Below, piece after piece: positions 1 through 13,638 of a DNA stretch of 64,000 bases. The notes under the pieces are model-generated. The model was not told the origin of the DNA. It did not search any database and saw only the letters and a list, made by a program, of their open reading frames with translations. How positions within the stretch are numbered: position 1 is the stretch's first letter; every line of letters begins with the position of its first letter. This DNA comes from JAEKNW01 sp963678375 (GTDB lineage Bacteria > Cloacimonadota > Cloacimonadia > Cloacimonadales > JAFGVF01): contig CAXXQH010000001.1 of the NCBI GenBank assembly GCA_963678375.2, positions 310,001-374,000 on the forward strand, read 5' to 3'. Position numbers and translations under genes: made by a program.

Positions 1-1988
<1,988 letters not shown>

Positions 1989-2077
1989 ACAAAAAATTAA
2001 TTATACACACTCTATTGCACTCTATTTACTGTAAAATTTTATCTATTTGAATTTAGTCTGATGGTTATAAAATAAGA

Positions 2078-2153
2078 TGGTGGAGAATAACGGGCTCGAA
2101 CCGTTGACCCCCTGCTTGCAAAGCAGGTGCTCTCCCAACTGAGCTAATCCCCC
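2078..2153 (-). tRNA. tRNA-Ala(TGC)
   Basis: A 76-nt cloverleaf on the minus strand. The acceptor GGGGGAT pairs with ATTCTCC (with wobbles), and the anticodon stem CCTGC/GCAGG encloses loop TTTGCAA, giving anticodon TGC. The T-loop reads TTCGAGC and CCA is encoded. It is the distal tRNA of the 16S-23S spacer, with the usual Ile-then-Ala order in transcript direction. Confidence 0.97.
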
Positions 2154-2167
2154 ACTATTATATAATA

Positions 2168-2244
<77 letters not shown>

Positions 2245-2308
2245 CCTTACTTAGAACTAAATCCTTTGTTGCTATAGAATGAAAAAGTAAACTTATCAAG
2301 AAACTATT

Positions 2309-3853
<1,545 letters not shown>

Positions 3854-3930
3854 TATTATAAATCGTTTTCCTGTCTCTCGCAAGTTTACTTCATTCATTC
3901 ACTCTATAACTTTTTAAACTTTTAAAATTA

Positions 3931-3942
3931 TTTCAAAGATCA
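3931..3942 (-). promoter_or_regulatory. boxA antitermination site of the rRNA leader
   Basis: The transcribed strand reads TGATCTTTGAAA, a close match to bacterial rRNA boxA (core GNTCTTTNA). It sits about 78 nt upstream of the 16S 5' end. boxA recruits NusB-NusE to protect rRNA transcription from premature termination. The position and match make this call fairly safe. Confidence 0.65.
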
Positions 3943-3989
3943 TTTCCAACTTTTCCAAGAAAACTTTCGTTCCCTCGCATTGGTTCCGT

Positions 3990-4047
3990 CAAACTACTGG
4001 AGACCCTTTTCTTGTCAATAGCTTTTTTCATCTTTTTTGATTTTTTA
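3990..4047 (-). promoter_or_regulatory. Probable rRNA operon promoter with A-tract UP region
   Basis: On the minus strand a TTGACA (4013-4018) is followed after 16 nt by TAGTTTG (3990-3996). It is preceded by phased A-tracts (AAAAAATCAAAAAAGATG, about 4022-4045) that resemble an UP element. The -10 is poor against TATAAT but resembles the TTTG-ending -7 element of Bacteroidota. The purH terminator lies upstream, so the rRNA operon has its own insulated start. The stretch 3854-4189 holds no gene. Confidence 0.5.
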
Positions 4048-4189
4048 CTCGATGTACATGGACATTTTGCTTCTTTATCTACCATTATTTGGTAATATAT
4101 ATATCATTAATTTACTCTAATATTTTTTTTCATTTGAATTATATTTTTTAAATAATTTTATTAGAATTTATTATAAATATTTTTTACAT

Positions 4190-4222
4190 AAAAAAAAGAG
4201 ACTTATAAATAGTATAAGCCTC
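4190..4222 (-). terminator. Intrinsic terminator after purH
   Basis: The transcribed strand has a 10-bp stem (GAGGCTTATA / TATAAGTCTC, one G-U pair), a 5-nt loop and a run of at least seven T. It begins 19 nt after the purH stop codon. It closes the long minus-strand envelope-to-purH unit and separates it from the rRNA promoter. Confidence 0.88.
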
Positions 4223-4241
4223 AGAAAAGAAAATTCAGATT

Positions 4242-5765
4242 TTAATGTCTAAAATGTCTTGTTGAAGTCATTACCATTGCTATATTATGTTGGTCACATG
4301 CTTCAATAACCTCAGAATCTCCTTTTGAGCCTCCAGGCTGTATAACAGCAGTAACGCCGTATTTAACAAGTTGATCAATGGAATCTCTGAATGGGAAAAA
4401 ACCATCTGATGCACAAATAGATTCCTTGAGAGAAAGATTAAACTTATCTGCCTTACTAATAGCAATCTCGGTTGAATCAATTCTACTTGTCTGGCCTATG
4501 CCTAAACCTAAGGTTTGATTACTGTTAGTGAAGGCAACCGCATTAGATTTTAAGGAAGCAACACAATTCCAACCAAACTTAAGTGCTTCCCATTCTAAAT
4601 GGGTAGGTTGCCTTTTAGTTACAACTTTCCAGTTATCAAAATTATCTTTATCAATATCATTATCTTGGACTAAATAACCATTCATACAAGATAGCACATT
4701 GAATCTGTTTTTTAGTTGGTCTAATTTACTTAAATCATAAGATAAAAGCCTTCTATTTTTCTTTTTTTGGAGAAAATCAAGAACACCTTCTTCATAGGCA
4801 GGTGCAATTATTATCTCAGTAAAGACCTTATTAATTTCTTTAGCAGTATTCATATCAAGAGCCTTATTTACAACAACAATTCCACCAAAAGGTGAAAGGG
4901 TGTCTGTTGCAAATGCCTTTTTATAAGCATTTACTAAGCTAGTAGCAATTGCAATTCCACAAGGGTTAGTATGTTTAAAGATTGCTACGGTTGGTTTTTC
5001 CTTGAATTTTATGATTGTTTTTATGGCAGAATCTACATCAAGTAAATTATTATAGGAAAGTTGTTTACCATGGAGAATATTTATTATACTATCTTCTTGA
5101 TAGAAATGAGCAAATTGGTGAGGATTTTCTCCATAACGCAAGGTACTACTAAGAGACATAGAGAGATTAAGCTGAGAATAATTATTTTCTATCTTCATAA
5201 AGTAATTTGCAATTGCAGAATCATAATCTGCTGTATGTATGAAGGCTTTCTGAGCTAAATATTGTCTATAATTGCTACTTTTATCCCCACTTTTAATGAT
5301 TTCAATGGTTTTATCATAATCTGCAATGTCTGTAACAACATATACAGAATCATAATTCTTTGCAGCTGATCTAATTAAAGTAGGACCACCAATATCAATA
5401 TTTTCAATAATTTCTTGGTGAGTTGAATTCTTATCTTCAAGAGTCTTTTTAAAAGGATACAGATTAACGCAAACTAGATCTATTAGTTCTATATCTAATT
5501 CTTGAGCTTGTTCAAGGTGTTTTGGTACTTTTCGATTAGCAAGGATACCTCCATGAATTATCGGATTTAAAGTCTTTACTCTCCCATCCATAATTTCAGG
5601 AAACTTAGTAATATCGGTAACATAAAGGACATCAAGTCCATTATCATTAAGATATTCAGCTGTTCCACCACTTGAGATAATTTCATAACCTAATTCTTTT
5701 AAGTTCTTGGCAAAGGGTAAAATATTTCTCTTGTCTGAAAGACTAATCAGAGCTCTCTTCTTCAT
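4242..5765 (-). CDS. purH: Bifunctional AICAR transformylase / IMP cyclohydrolase PurH
   Basis: Catalyses the last two steps of IMP synthesis: formylation of AICAR with 10-formyl-THF and ring closure. About 507 residues, close to the family norm. The N-terminal MGS-like cyclohydrolase domain shows SSGGTAEYL and DGRVKTLNP. The transformylase domain shows LRYGENPHQ, the catalytic FKHTNPCG (Lys-His), SPFGG, ASDGFFPF and the family-typical RHFRH C-terminus. The ATG at 5765 is chosen because GGAGAAAGTA lies just before it; an in-frame ATG 21 nt upstream lacks a site. It overlaps the end of the YihY gene by 23 nt, so it is probably co-transcribed and translationally coupled. A terminator follows. 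Confidence 0.97.
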   Translation of the reverse strand: MKKRALISLSDKRNILPFAKNLKELGYEIISSGGTAEYLNDNGLDVLYVTDITKFPEIMDGRVKTLNPIIHGGILANRKVPKHLEQAQELDIELIDLVCVNLYPFKKTLEDKNSTHQEIIENIDIGGPTLIRSAAKNYDSVYVVTDIADYDKTIEIIKSGDKSSNYRQYLAQKAFIHTADYDSAIANYFMKIENNYSQLNLSMSLSSTLRYGENPHQFAHFYQEDSIINILHGKQLSYNNLLDVDSAIKTIIKFKEKPTVAIFKHTNPCGIAIATSLVNAYKKAFATDTLSPFGGIVVVNKALDMNTAKEINKVFTEIIIAPAYEEGVLDFLQKKKNRRLLSYDLSKLDQLKNRFNVLSCMNGYLVQDNDIDKDNFDNWKVVTKRQPTHLEWEALKFGWNCVASLKSNAVAFTNSNQTLGLGIGQTSRIDSTEIAISKADKFNLSLKESICASDGFFPFRDSIDQLVKYGVTAVIQPGGSKGDSEVIEACDQHNIAMVMTSTRHFRH

Positions 5766-6756
5766 TACTTTCTCCGTTTTTATCATTATTTATACTTGAT
5801 TTTATAACATCTAAAATTGAATCAAATTGATTTTCTTTAAGGTTATACTTGAGATTTGAATATTCTTTTGAGTCTAGTAAAACCCTAATATCTAATTGTA
5901 ATTTATGGAACCTTTGAGCTTGATTTATATCAAAACCTTCACCTGAGGATGACTTCCTAAACATAGATATAATAAGAATACCGAATAAGATAAGCAACCA
6001 ATTAAGGTATAACCATAAAACTGTTATAGGAATTGTTGCAAGTAGACCAAAATCAGAATTAAAATTAATGGAATTCCTAACATAAATATCAAAGCCGAAT
6101 TTAGCAATATACCAAGCTAAGGTAGTAATTAATGTACCTTTAATAAGGTCATTTTTACTAATTCTAATACTTGGCATAAATAGGTAAAGAATTGTAAGTA
6201 GTGTAAACTGTAGAATAATTGGAATAAAGTAAGACACTATCCTCGCAAAGGTAGATATTACAGGTATTTCTTGGATAACTGAAGCTGAGACAAGAGTAAA
6301 TATCAGAATCATCAGTAAAAAACCAAAAAATATGGAACCAATAAATTTTGTAAGTTTAGCAAAGATATCTATCTGATGAGTTTGATGAATATCAAGAATT
6401 TTATCGAAAGTTTTATTAAGAATATTGAACATTGAGAAGGAACCAAAGCCCACAAAGATAAATGAATAGATATTCAAACTAACTTTTTTATTCAGTGCCA
6501 GTTCAATTAATTCTTTGACCTTTGCTGCAGTTTCTGGGATAAAGTTGTCTAAAATTCTCGCAATATAGACACTTTTATCTACATTTAGAATGTTTGGTAA
6601 TATTAAGAAAGCAAATGATAGCATAGGAATAATTGCTACCATAGATATAAAAGTTAAATTAGCTGCTTCTTTCATCAATCCTAATTCAAAAATCTTTAGC
6701 ACAAAGATCTTGCTAGTTTTAAAACTTTTTGTAAGTAACTTTTTTAAGGTTATCAT
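5743..6756 (-). CDS. YihY/BrkB-family integral membrane protein
   Basis: About 337 residues with roughly six hydrophobic segments after a charged N-terminus, and a hydrophilic C-terminal tail of about 70 residues. The overall pattern (LTFISMVAIIPMLSFAF, then repeated Gly/Phe-rich helices and a final WLYLNWLLILFG) matches the YihY/BrkB family, once misnamed ribonuclease BN. The biochemical role is unknown. The start at 6756 is taken from the TAATG overlap with the upstream permease; the longer reading frame would overlap that gene by 49 nt. It sits in an operon-like run with ABC transporter genes upstream and purH downstream. Confidence 0.85.
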   Translation of the reverse strand: MITLKKLLTKSFKTSKIFVLKIFELGLMKEAANLTFISMVAIIPMLSFAFLILPNILNVDKSVYIARILDNFIPETAAKVKELIELALNKKVSLNIYSFIFVGFGSFSMFNILNKTFDKILDIHQTHQIDIFAKLTKFIGSIFFGFLLMILIFTLVSASVIQEIPVISTFARIVSYFIPIILQFTLLTILYLFMPSIRISKNDLIKGTLITTLAWYIAKFGFDIYVRNSINFNSDFGLLATIPITVLWLYLNWLLILFGILIISMFRKSSSGEGFDINQAQRFHKLQLDIRVLLDSKEYSNLKYNLKENQFDSILDVIKSSINNDKNGESNEEESSD

Positions 6757-7985
6757 TATTCTGTCCTGAGAGCTGTAACTGGATTTAGAGAGCAGGCTTT
6801 CCAAGAAGGGATAACTCCAAAAACCAACCCAACACCTGAAGACATCAAGAGAGCAATAATTATTAACTGTGAAGTAACAGCAATACTAACATTTACATAG
6901 CCAGCAACAATATCAGCTAAACTTATACCTACAAAGATACCAATGATACCACCTAGAGTAGTGATAATAATAGTCTGAATTAGGAACTGGAGGAAAATAT
7001 CAAACTTTGAACCTCCAACAGACATTCGAACTCCTATCTCACGTGTTCTCTCCTTGATAGTAGCCAGCATGATATTCATAATCACAATACCGCCAACAAG
7101 AAGAGATATTGCAGAAATAAAATAAAATATTATATTAAACTTGGAAGAATTCTCTAAAATCTCCTCTCTTCTCTCTAAGTTAGAGCTTGTTTTATATACA
7201 GGTTTATTATTAAACTGAGCATTCAGAGTTTTTTCTACCTTTGCCTGAACAGATTCAGTAAGGGATTCATCTTGTGTAATAATACTGAAGCTTCTTATTG
7301 AATTGTATCTAGGATTTAACTTAAAGGAAGTTGTAACAGGAACTAGAATCATGTCATTTTTCCATTCAAGCCAGTTTTGTTGTCCTAAATCTGATTGGCC
7401 CATAAACTCTCTATACTCAAGAATACCAATCACTGTTAAGAAGTCTCCCCCTACATTGATTTTCTTTCCAATAGGATCAATACTACCAAACAAATTTTTC
7501 CTAGCATTAGTTCCGATGAGGGCTACTTCATTATTAGCTTTATAGTCGAATGGACTGAACATTCTCCCTTCTTGAACATCCCAATCTTCAACTTTAAAGA
7601 AGTCAGCATCAACAGCTCTATACCAGGGAGCAACATCATTTTTACCATACTTGATAGAATTATTCCATACAGTTAATTCAAGATCTAGGCTTTCAATACC
7701 TTGAACTGGTCTGAGAAGTTCTTTCAACTCTTCATATTCAAAACGTTTACTACGATTGACCTTCTCGTTATATTCCCAATTCACATAGACTTCTATCTTT
7801 TTAAAGCCACCAGTTTCTTCAATCCAGCTAGTTGTTTGCTTGATGGAACCTTGGACAATGCTCATAACAATAATAATGGAAGCAGTACCTAGAATGATAC
7901 CCATAACGGTAACAATGGTCCTTATCTTCTTAGCCCAAAAATCTTGAAGGCTTTGATTAACTACTTCTTTAAATGAGATTGCCAT
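6756..7985 (-). CDS. MacB/LolC-like ABC transporter permease
   Basis: About 409 residues with the classic MacB architecture. An N-terminal membrane helix (TVMGIILGTASIIIV) is followed by a periplasmic MacB_PCD-type domain of about 230 residues. A C-terminal FtsX domain of three helices contains the conserved RTREIGVRMSVGGS motif and a VTALRTE end. Such permeases act with a LolD-type ATPase by mechanotransmission, extruding lipids, lipoproteins, peptides or macrolides rather than moving cargo through the membrane. The cognate ATPase gene overlaps its 5' end. The ATG at 7985 (GGGA upstream) fits the family start better than the ATG at 8000. Substrate cannot be told. Confidence 0.9.
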   Translation of the reverse strand: MAISFKEVVNQSLQDFWAKKIRTIVTVMGIILGTASIIIVMSIVQGSIKQTTSWIEETGGFKKIEVYVNWEYNEKVNRSKRFEYEELKELLRPVQGIESLDLELTVWNNSIKYGKNDVAPWYRAVDADFFKVEDWDVQEGRMFSPFDYKANNEVALIGTNARKNLFGSIDPIGKKINVGGDFLTVIGILEYREFMGQSDLGQQNWLEWKNDMILVPVTTSFKLNPRYNSIRSFSIITQDESLTESVQAKVEKTLNAQFNNKPVYKTSSNLERREEILENSSKFNIIFYFISAISLLVGGIVIMNIMLATIKERTREIGVRMSVGGSKFDIFLQFLIQTIIITTLGGIIGIFVGISLADIVAGYVNVSIAVTSQLIIIALLMSSGVGLVFGVIPSWKACSLNPVTALRTE

Positions 7986-8649
7986 TATGAATTTTCCCAT
8001 CTACAATAGTTATAACTCTATCAGCCTTTTCAGCTATAGATTTATCGTGAGTAACCACGATCACGGTATTTCCCTGAGAGTGAAGTTGTTTAAAGATAGA
8101 CATGATATCGGAACCTGAGCTTGTATCCAAATTGCCAGTGGGTTCATCAGCAAGGATAATTGATGGATTGTTAACAATAGCTCTTGCGATTGCTACCCTT
8201 TGTCTCTGTCCGCCAGATAATTCTGATGGTTTATGTTTTAATCTATCACCTAAACCTACCGAATTTAGCACTTCGATAGCTTGTTTTTCCCTTTTGGATT
8301 TAGAGATTCCCCCGTATAGTAATGGGAGTTCAACATTCTTCTGAATATTTATATGTGGAAGTAAATTAAAGGTTTGAAAAACGAAGCCAATCTTATTATT
8401 ACGTATTTTTGCTAACTTCCCTTTACTCAGCTTCTCAACATTGATATTATCAAGAATATAAGAACCCTTGGATGGAGAATCTAAGCAACCAAGAATATGC
8501 ATAAGTGTAGATTTCCCAGAACCTGAAGGACCAATTATTGCAACAAACTCTCCTTTTTTAATACTTATTCCTACACCCTGGAGGGCATTAACTTGAACCT
8601 TGCCCATATTATAGGTTTTCACCAAATCTTCTGTTCGAATTATTTCCAT
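7969..8649 (-). CDS. LolD/MacB-like ABC transporter ATPase
   Basis: 226 residues, the normal size of a stand-alone LolD-type ATPase. Visible motifs are Walker A GPSGSGKST, the Q-loop VFQTFNLLP, the signature LSGGQRQR, Walker B ILADEPTGNLD and the H-loop VVTHD. It pairs with the overlapping downstream FtsX/MacB permease. LolD itself is one option, but the partner looks MacB-like, so I avoid a symbol. It lies 12 nt after a secreted TPR protein in the same direction. Confidence 0.93.
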   Translation of the reverse strand: MEIIRTEDLVKTYNMGKVQVNALQGVGISIKKGEFVAIIGPSGSGKSTLMHILGCLDSPSKGSYILDNINVEKLSKGKLAKIRNNKIGFVFQTFNLLPHINIQKNVELPLLYGGISKSKREKQAIEVLNSVGLGDRLKHKPSELSGGQRQRVAIARAIVNNPSIILADEPTGNLDTSSGSDIMSIFKQLHSQGNTVIVVTHDKSIAEKADRVITIVDGKIHNGNLI

Positions 8650-8661
8650 ATTTGCCTACAT

Positions 8662-10383
8662 TTATTTATTTTGATCTATATTTAATATTTGTCTAACCTT
8701 AGCTGCTAAACTACTGTTAGGGTATTGTGTTAAGAAATTACGAGCCATATCTTGGGCTAGTTGAGTTTTATCATCCTCCAATAGTACAAGTTGAACAGCT
8801 GCAAAATCTCTAGCAAAATCATCCTCGAATGATCTTGAGAACAGCTCTTGAGCTCTTAAAATATTATTATATTCAATATTCATTAAAGCGTTCTTAATCA
8901 CAAAGTACTCATTACTAGTTGATTCATATAACTGTTGATATAATGAATCTGCTTCTTCATGTAAGAATAGTTTATCTTTACGATATGCGTCAAGAAAAAG
9001 ATTCTTTTCTTCACTCTTTAGTGATTTAAGAATATATTTCAAATCAAGCATTTCTATTGTAAAATCAGATTCAGGAGCAAGTATAATTAGTTCTGTAGCA
9101 ACGGAATCAGCGAAAGTTCCATTCTGAAAAACCTCATACAAATAGTAATTGAAAAAGTAGTTAGAATTTTTCCCATACCCTGCTAACTCTTCTAGATACC
9201 TTTCTGCTTGATTGTAGTCTTCTTGTAAAAGTTTAAAATAAGATAACCTAGCTTTCAATTCTATCTTCTGATTATTATTGTAGGCGAATTTTTCAGCATC
9301 TTTTAAGAAATCTTCATATTCCTTAGAAGTTGCTTTTTCTCTGAAAGTAATGTCTGCTTTTAAGAGGTAAGCATCAAAAAGAATATTCCTTTTTAAGTTT
9401 TGATTAGAATCCTCTATTATAATTATGTTTACTAAAGAATCTGCATGTAAATAAGAAGAGGACTCAAATAGCATTTGAGCATAGTTGAAAGTATATCTAT
9501 AATAATATCTTAAGTCTTCAACCTTGTCCAAGCAAAGCTGATAAAGAACATCACTAATTTCATATTCTTTTAATCTTTTAAACTGTTCAGCTTTAGTATA
9601 TATGTCTTTTGCTTGGTATTTATCTAGGATTTCCAAAGCTGTTTCTGTGTATCCTGTTGTTAACAAAGCATGAACATAAACATCAATAGTTGACTTATTA
9701 TCTTTTGTTACTTCTATCGAGTCACTATCAGTACCAAAATGTTCTATTAAGGCTGTAATTGAATTTGGAGACTGCTTGATGATATTTCTAATTCTTGAGT
9801 TTATCAAATTACTTGAACCTACATCATGTTCAAGTGCTTTAAGATAGAACTTTAGAGCATCTGAGTAATTTCTGTCAAAATAGTAAGAATCTGCTATTTC
9901 GAATGAAAATTGATGTGGGAAAAGTTCATCACCTGCAAGTAAGATATCTATTGATTGACCATAGGCTCGATATCGTTGAAATAGGTTCCCCATATCTTTA
10001 TAATCATTTTGTGAAGGATTAACTTGTAGATATTTTTCCGCTATTTGATATGCTAAATCAAAGGTTCTTTCCATTAACATGAAAGTAATTTCATATTTAG
10101 CCTTTTCTTGTGTTGCTAATGAATTGGATTTTTCTTTTAATAAAGAAAGTCCTTCTTTTGCTTTATTAGTTCTAACATACAATTCCAAAAAAGCTATTAC
10201 AACCTCTTTGTCGTCAGGAAATTTAGTCAATGCTTCTTGATAAAGTTCTTCAGCAAGATTATATTTTCTTACCTTTATCATATTAGTAGCGTTCTTAAGC
10301 AGTATCTGTTTTTCATCATAATTAGCATATAGAGAAGATGATAAAACAGCAAGTAGGAGGATATATATTAATTTTAATCGCAT
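8662..10383 (-). CDS. Secreted TPR-repeat protein
   Basis: 573 residues starting with a clear signal peptide (a hydrophobic stretch to about residue 20, ending SLYA). The rest is all-helical with repeated TPR-like units from the N-terminus (LAEELYQEALTKFPDD) to the C-terminus (ARNFLTQYPNSS). It is probably a periplasmic or envelope-attached scaffold; no catalytic motif is visible. The gene starts 1 nt after the DUF4175-like gene and runs into the ABC genes, so an envelope complex with them is plausible but inferred. An AGGGA site precedes the ATG. Confidence 0.75.
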   Translation of the reverse strand: MRLKLIYILLLAVLSSSLYANYDEKQILLKNATNMIKVRKYNLAEELYQEALTKFPDDKEVVIAFLELYVRTNKAKEGLSLLKEKSNSLATQEKAKYEITFMLMERTFDLAYQIAEKYLQVNPSQNDYKDMGNLFQRYRAYGQSIDILLAGDELFPHQFSFEIADSYYFDRNYSDALKFYLKALEHDVGSSNLINSRIRNIIKQSPNSITALIEHFGTDSDSIEVTKDNKSTIDVYVHALLTTGYTETALEILDKYQAKDIYTKAEQFKRLKEYEISDVLYQLCLDKVEDLRYYYRYTFNYAQMLFESSSYLHADSLVNIIIIEDSNQNLKRNILFDAYLLKADITFREKATSKEYEDFLKDAEKFAYNNNQKIELKARLSYFKLLQEDYNQAERYLEELAGYGKNSNYFFNYYLYEVFQNGTFADSVATELIILAPESDFTIEMLDLKYILKSLKSEEKNLFLDAYRKDKLFLHEEADSLYQQLYESTSNEYFVIKNALMNIEYNNILRAQELFSRSFEDDFARDFAAVQLVLLEDDKTQLAQDMARNFLTQYPNSSLAAKVRQILNIDQNK

Positions 10384-10384
10384 C

Positions 10385-13300
10385 TTAATCCCTGTTTATT
10401 CTTTTTAGATATTCTAAAATAATTTTTTGGTACTCTTTTGAGTAAGCTTTATATTCTTCTTCTAAAAGAGCATTCTTTTCAAGCTCCTTAAATCTTAGTT
10501 CTAGATCTTCAGGAGTATCCCATAATTTATCGTCTGCTTCTTCCCCTTTTCTTTTCTTACTTTGGTCTTTTTTATTAATAGATTTAGTAGCTTCCAGCAT
10601 ACGAGACAAGATGTTTTCTTGTTGCTTTAGTAGCTCTTGATCCATTTTATTAAAACGAAGTTTCTTAGAAACATCTTCAAGTTCCTCAATCAATCTATTT
10701 AATCCAGCGGCTTGTTTCTGAGCTTGAGGATTAGTTTGTATCATTCTTTTGAGGTTTTCAGCAATTCTATTTTCATCTGCAGACATTTGACGCATCTGTC
10801 CTCTCATCTCATTTGATATTTGAGGATTACCTTGTCCAAGTTGTTGCATCATTTCCTGGGCTAGCATATTCATTGCCATTTGCTGTTGCCCCATTTGTTG
10901 CATCTGTTGCATAAAGTCTTGCATCCCACCTGAACCACCTGATTGTTGACTTCCTTCATCAGATAAAAGGGCAAAAATCATGAAATTAAGGCCTGATTGA
11001 ATATCTTTCATATAGTTTTTTGCAGTGTATACTTTCTTATCACTTACATCGGTAAAAAAAGCATTATAAGCAGTCATTGTGTTCGACAGATCAAACATAA
11101 ATTTGGGATTTAATGATAGCATAACTTCAGGAATCGAAAAGAATTTTCTCAGTGATTTATCTAACATTTCGTGTTGAATAATCATATCGTCAAAAATTAT
11201 AAAAGGATCATTATCCATTAAAATACTTAGGTTATTATGTTCATTAGTATAAAATATTAATTCTTTAATTAATTTATCTTTAGCAGTTTCAGCTTCTTTA
11301 CTTTTAATTGAAGACATCATACTTTGCATACTCATCATAGATTGTGACATTTGCTCCATTTGGGATATCATCTGCTGTTGAGAACCTTTTGTATTACCGG
11401 CTTTGTCCTTTTTCATCTGCTCTGAAACACTTTGCATTGTCTCAGACATTTGCTGCATATCAACTTGATTTTCCAGCTTGTTTAGTTCATCTTTTATAGG
11501 TTTATCTGAAGGCGATGAAAGCATATCAGATAACTTATCCATTTCTTTTTGCAGTTCATTGAGTTCATCTTGAATTTCTTCTTGTTGCTTAGCTAATTCC
11601 TGCCCACCATCATTATTATCACTTTGTTCTAAGAGACTTTCTTGCATTTCTTTCATCTCTTTAGTTAAGCCTATCATTTTCTCTAAACTCTGATTCTTTT
11701 TTAGTTCCTCAAGCATTTTTAGAGTCTGTTCTAATTTTTCATTAAAATCTTCCATTGAAAACTTCATTTCTTCTAAGGCTTTCTTAAAATCCTCTGATTT
11801 TAACTCAGACATTTTATCTTTCATTTTCTGCATTAACTCTTGCATCTCTGCAGTATTTATCTCTTCCATCAGCTCCTTAATCTTTTCCATTTTTTTGAGT
11901 GTTTCTTGAGTTAGAGCTTCATTTTGTGTAGCTTCTTGTATCATCTCTTGCATCTTCTCGATTGATTTTTCAACATTTTGAGAAAGTTGCTCTTGCTGAG
12001 TTACCATATTTTTAATTTCTTCTTTATCTTTCCATTCAAGTTCATCTTTTTTTAATAACTCACGTCTCTTTTTTTCAAAATCTTCTTGCAGTTGATCAGA
12101 TTCTTTTAAGGTTTGGTCCATTAAAGCTTTTTGCTCCTGTTCAGCCTGCTCAATATCTTGAAAAATCTCTTGTAAGCTAGGAATTCTGAGAGTAATTTTC
12201 TCACTTTCTACTCTATGTTTTATTCCAAGATTATCTTCAATGGATGCCCAGAAAGTAACATCATCGCCTGGGAACATTTTATATTTTGAAAGATCTAATA
12301 TCATTGAGTAATTATAAAGCTTATTATTAATAGATGAGAAAAGAAGGCTATCAATTCGAGTTCCATTTGATAGTTCATAAAACAACTTTAAGTTTTGTAG
12401 ACCATAATCATCACTTAGTTGTATAGTTAGAGGAACAAGTTGGTTCTTTGCCATTTTACCTTTCTGCGGATAGTCAGTTATCTTAATTTCTGGTTTCAAG
12501 TCAGGAATCACAGAAATTTTTTTGTTAGGTGATATATATTCGTCATCATATTTGTTAATAAGTTTCAATTGATATTCTGTGTTTTCGTGTAATGACAAAT
12601 CAAAAAGAGTTACATTGCTTCCTGCTGATTTGCCTCTAACTGCCTGTCCACCACGATAAATCATCCAAGCATCTTTTATCTCACTGTTACTTGTAATAAT
12701 TACCTTAACTTGACTTCCTTCAATAGCAGAGATATTGCCTAAAAGCAGGGTATCTTGCTCTGACTCAAGTCTAGTATAAGCTGGATAATTGTAGATAACT
12801 TTTATCTGATTAACAGAAATCTTTTCATAGACATTGATTCTATATACTTCTGTTTGTGAATATTCATTAGAAATATAATAATCTAAAGAATAATCTAAGT
12901 TCTCCAAGATATAGCTATTAGAACTGAAAGGAATATTTCTCCATTTTTCTTCCCTCCTAATAGACAACTGATAATTTAAGTTGTTATCGTAGTTTTGGAT
13001 AGTTATTGGCACATCATTATTTGTAACTAAAGTCGTATCACCAGGAGATGAATAAATAGTATAATCGATCTCAACTTTAGGCATAGAATTAAGGTAGAAA
13101 GTTTTCCAAGTCTGCTTAAAGTTAGAAGCGAAAACAGAAAACAATATTATATGACCTATTGCCAAAAAAAGATAAAATACTATTAATCTTTTAGTTAACA
13201 AGGGAGGATATACTAAATTAGTAGCATCCACCCGTAAATTACTTCTTTCAGTTATCTTTTGAATAAAAGGGTCATTGCTATTATAATCTTTAGACTCTAC

Positions 13301-13615
13301 AAGTTCAAGAGTCGATAAAAAAGTATCATCTTTATCATTATTTATCTGATCAATTTTCTTAGCAGAAATAAAATTATTAAGGAATCTAGTTTTCGCTGTA
13401 AAAACTATATAAATTAGAAGCAAGGCTCCAGTAACTCTCAAAGTAAGTCCAGTATAGAAAAGTTCCAAAGTGCGACCTTCTACCATATTATAAGCTACAT
13501 TGAAAATTTGGAAAAGAGTTACTACTAGAAAAATAACTTCTATTGCCAGCCTAGCACTAATAATCAAATTATATCTATTTTTGTAATCTTCAATTACTTT
13601 TTTAAATCTTTGCAT
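10385..13615 (-). CDS. DUF4175-like giant membrane protein with long coiled coil
   Basis: 1,076 residues. The first 170 carry about three hydrophobic helices. A beta-rich region of some 300 residues follows. Next is a very long charged coiled coil (about 470-720, rich in E, K, Q and M), then Gln/Met-rich low-complexity patches near 730-760 and 880-930 (QQMGQQQMAMNM-like) and a charged tail. This architecture matches the DUF4175 family of FCB and alphaproteobacterial genomes, whose function is not established. It heads the run TPR, ABC ATPase, permease, YihY, purH. A candidate promoter lies just upstream. Confidence 0.72.
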   Translation of the reverse strand: MQRFKKVIEDYKNRYNLIISARLAIEVIFLVVTLFQIFNVAYNMVEGRTLELFYTGLTLRVTGALLLIYIVFTAKTRFLNNFISAKKIDQINNDKDDTFLSTLELVESKDYNSNDPFIQKITERSNLRVDATNLVYPPLLTKRLIVFYLFLAIGHIILFSVFASNFKQTWKTFYLNSMPKVEIDYTIYSSPGDTTLVTNNDVPITIQNYDNNLNYQLSIRREEKWRNIPFSSNSYILENLDYSLDYYISNEYSQTEVYRINVYEKISVNQIKVIYNYPAYTRLESEQDTLLLGNISAIEGSQVKVIITSNSEIKDAWMIYRGGQAVRGKSAGSNVTLFDLSLHENTEYQLKLINKYDDEYISPNKKISVIPDLKPEIKITDYPQKGKMAKNQLVPLTIQLSDDYGLQNLKLFYELSNGTRIDSLLFSSINNKLYNYSMILDLSKYKMFPGDDVTFWASIEDNLGIKHRVESEKITLRIPSLQEIFQDIEQAEQEQKALMDQTLKESDQLQEDFEKKRRELLKKDELEWKDKEEIKNMVTQQEQLSQNVEKSIEKMQEMIQEATQNEALTQETLKKMEKIKELMEEINTAEMQELMQKMKDKMSELKSEDFKKALEEMKFSMEDFNEKLEQTLKMLEELKKNQSLEKMIGLTKEMKEMQESLLEQSDNNDGGQELAKQQEEIQDELNELQKEMDKLSDMLSSPSDKPIKDELNKLENQVDMQQMSETMQSVSEQMKKDKAGNTKGSQQQMISQMEQMSQSMMSMQSMMSSIKSKEAETAKDKLIKELIFYTNEHNNLSILMDNDPFIIFDDMIIQHEMLDKSLRKFFSIPEVMLSLNPKFMFDLSNTMTAYNAFFTDVSDKKVYTAKNYMKDIQSGLNFMIFALLSDEGSQQSGGSGGMQDFMQQMQQMGQQQMAMNMLAQEMMQQLGQGNPQISNEMRGQMRQMSADENRIAENLKRMIQTNPQAQKQAAGLNRLIEELEDVSKKLRFNKMDQELLKQQENILSRMLEATKSINKKDQSKKRKGEEADDKLWDTPEDLELRFKELEKNALLEEEYKAYSKEYQKIILEYLKRINRD

Positions 13616-13638
13616 TACAACCCTTTATTTTTTTTATC

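Noticed and set aside
5743..6756. Ribonuclease BN
   Set aside because: The YihY family was misnamed; no nuclease motifs are visible.
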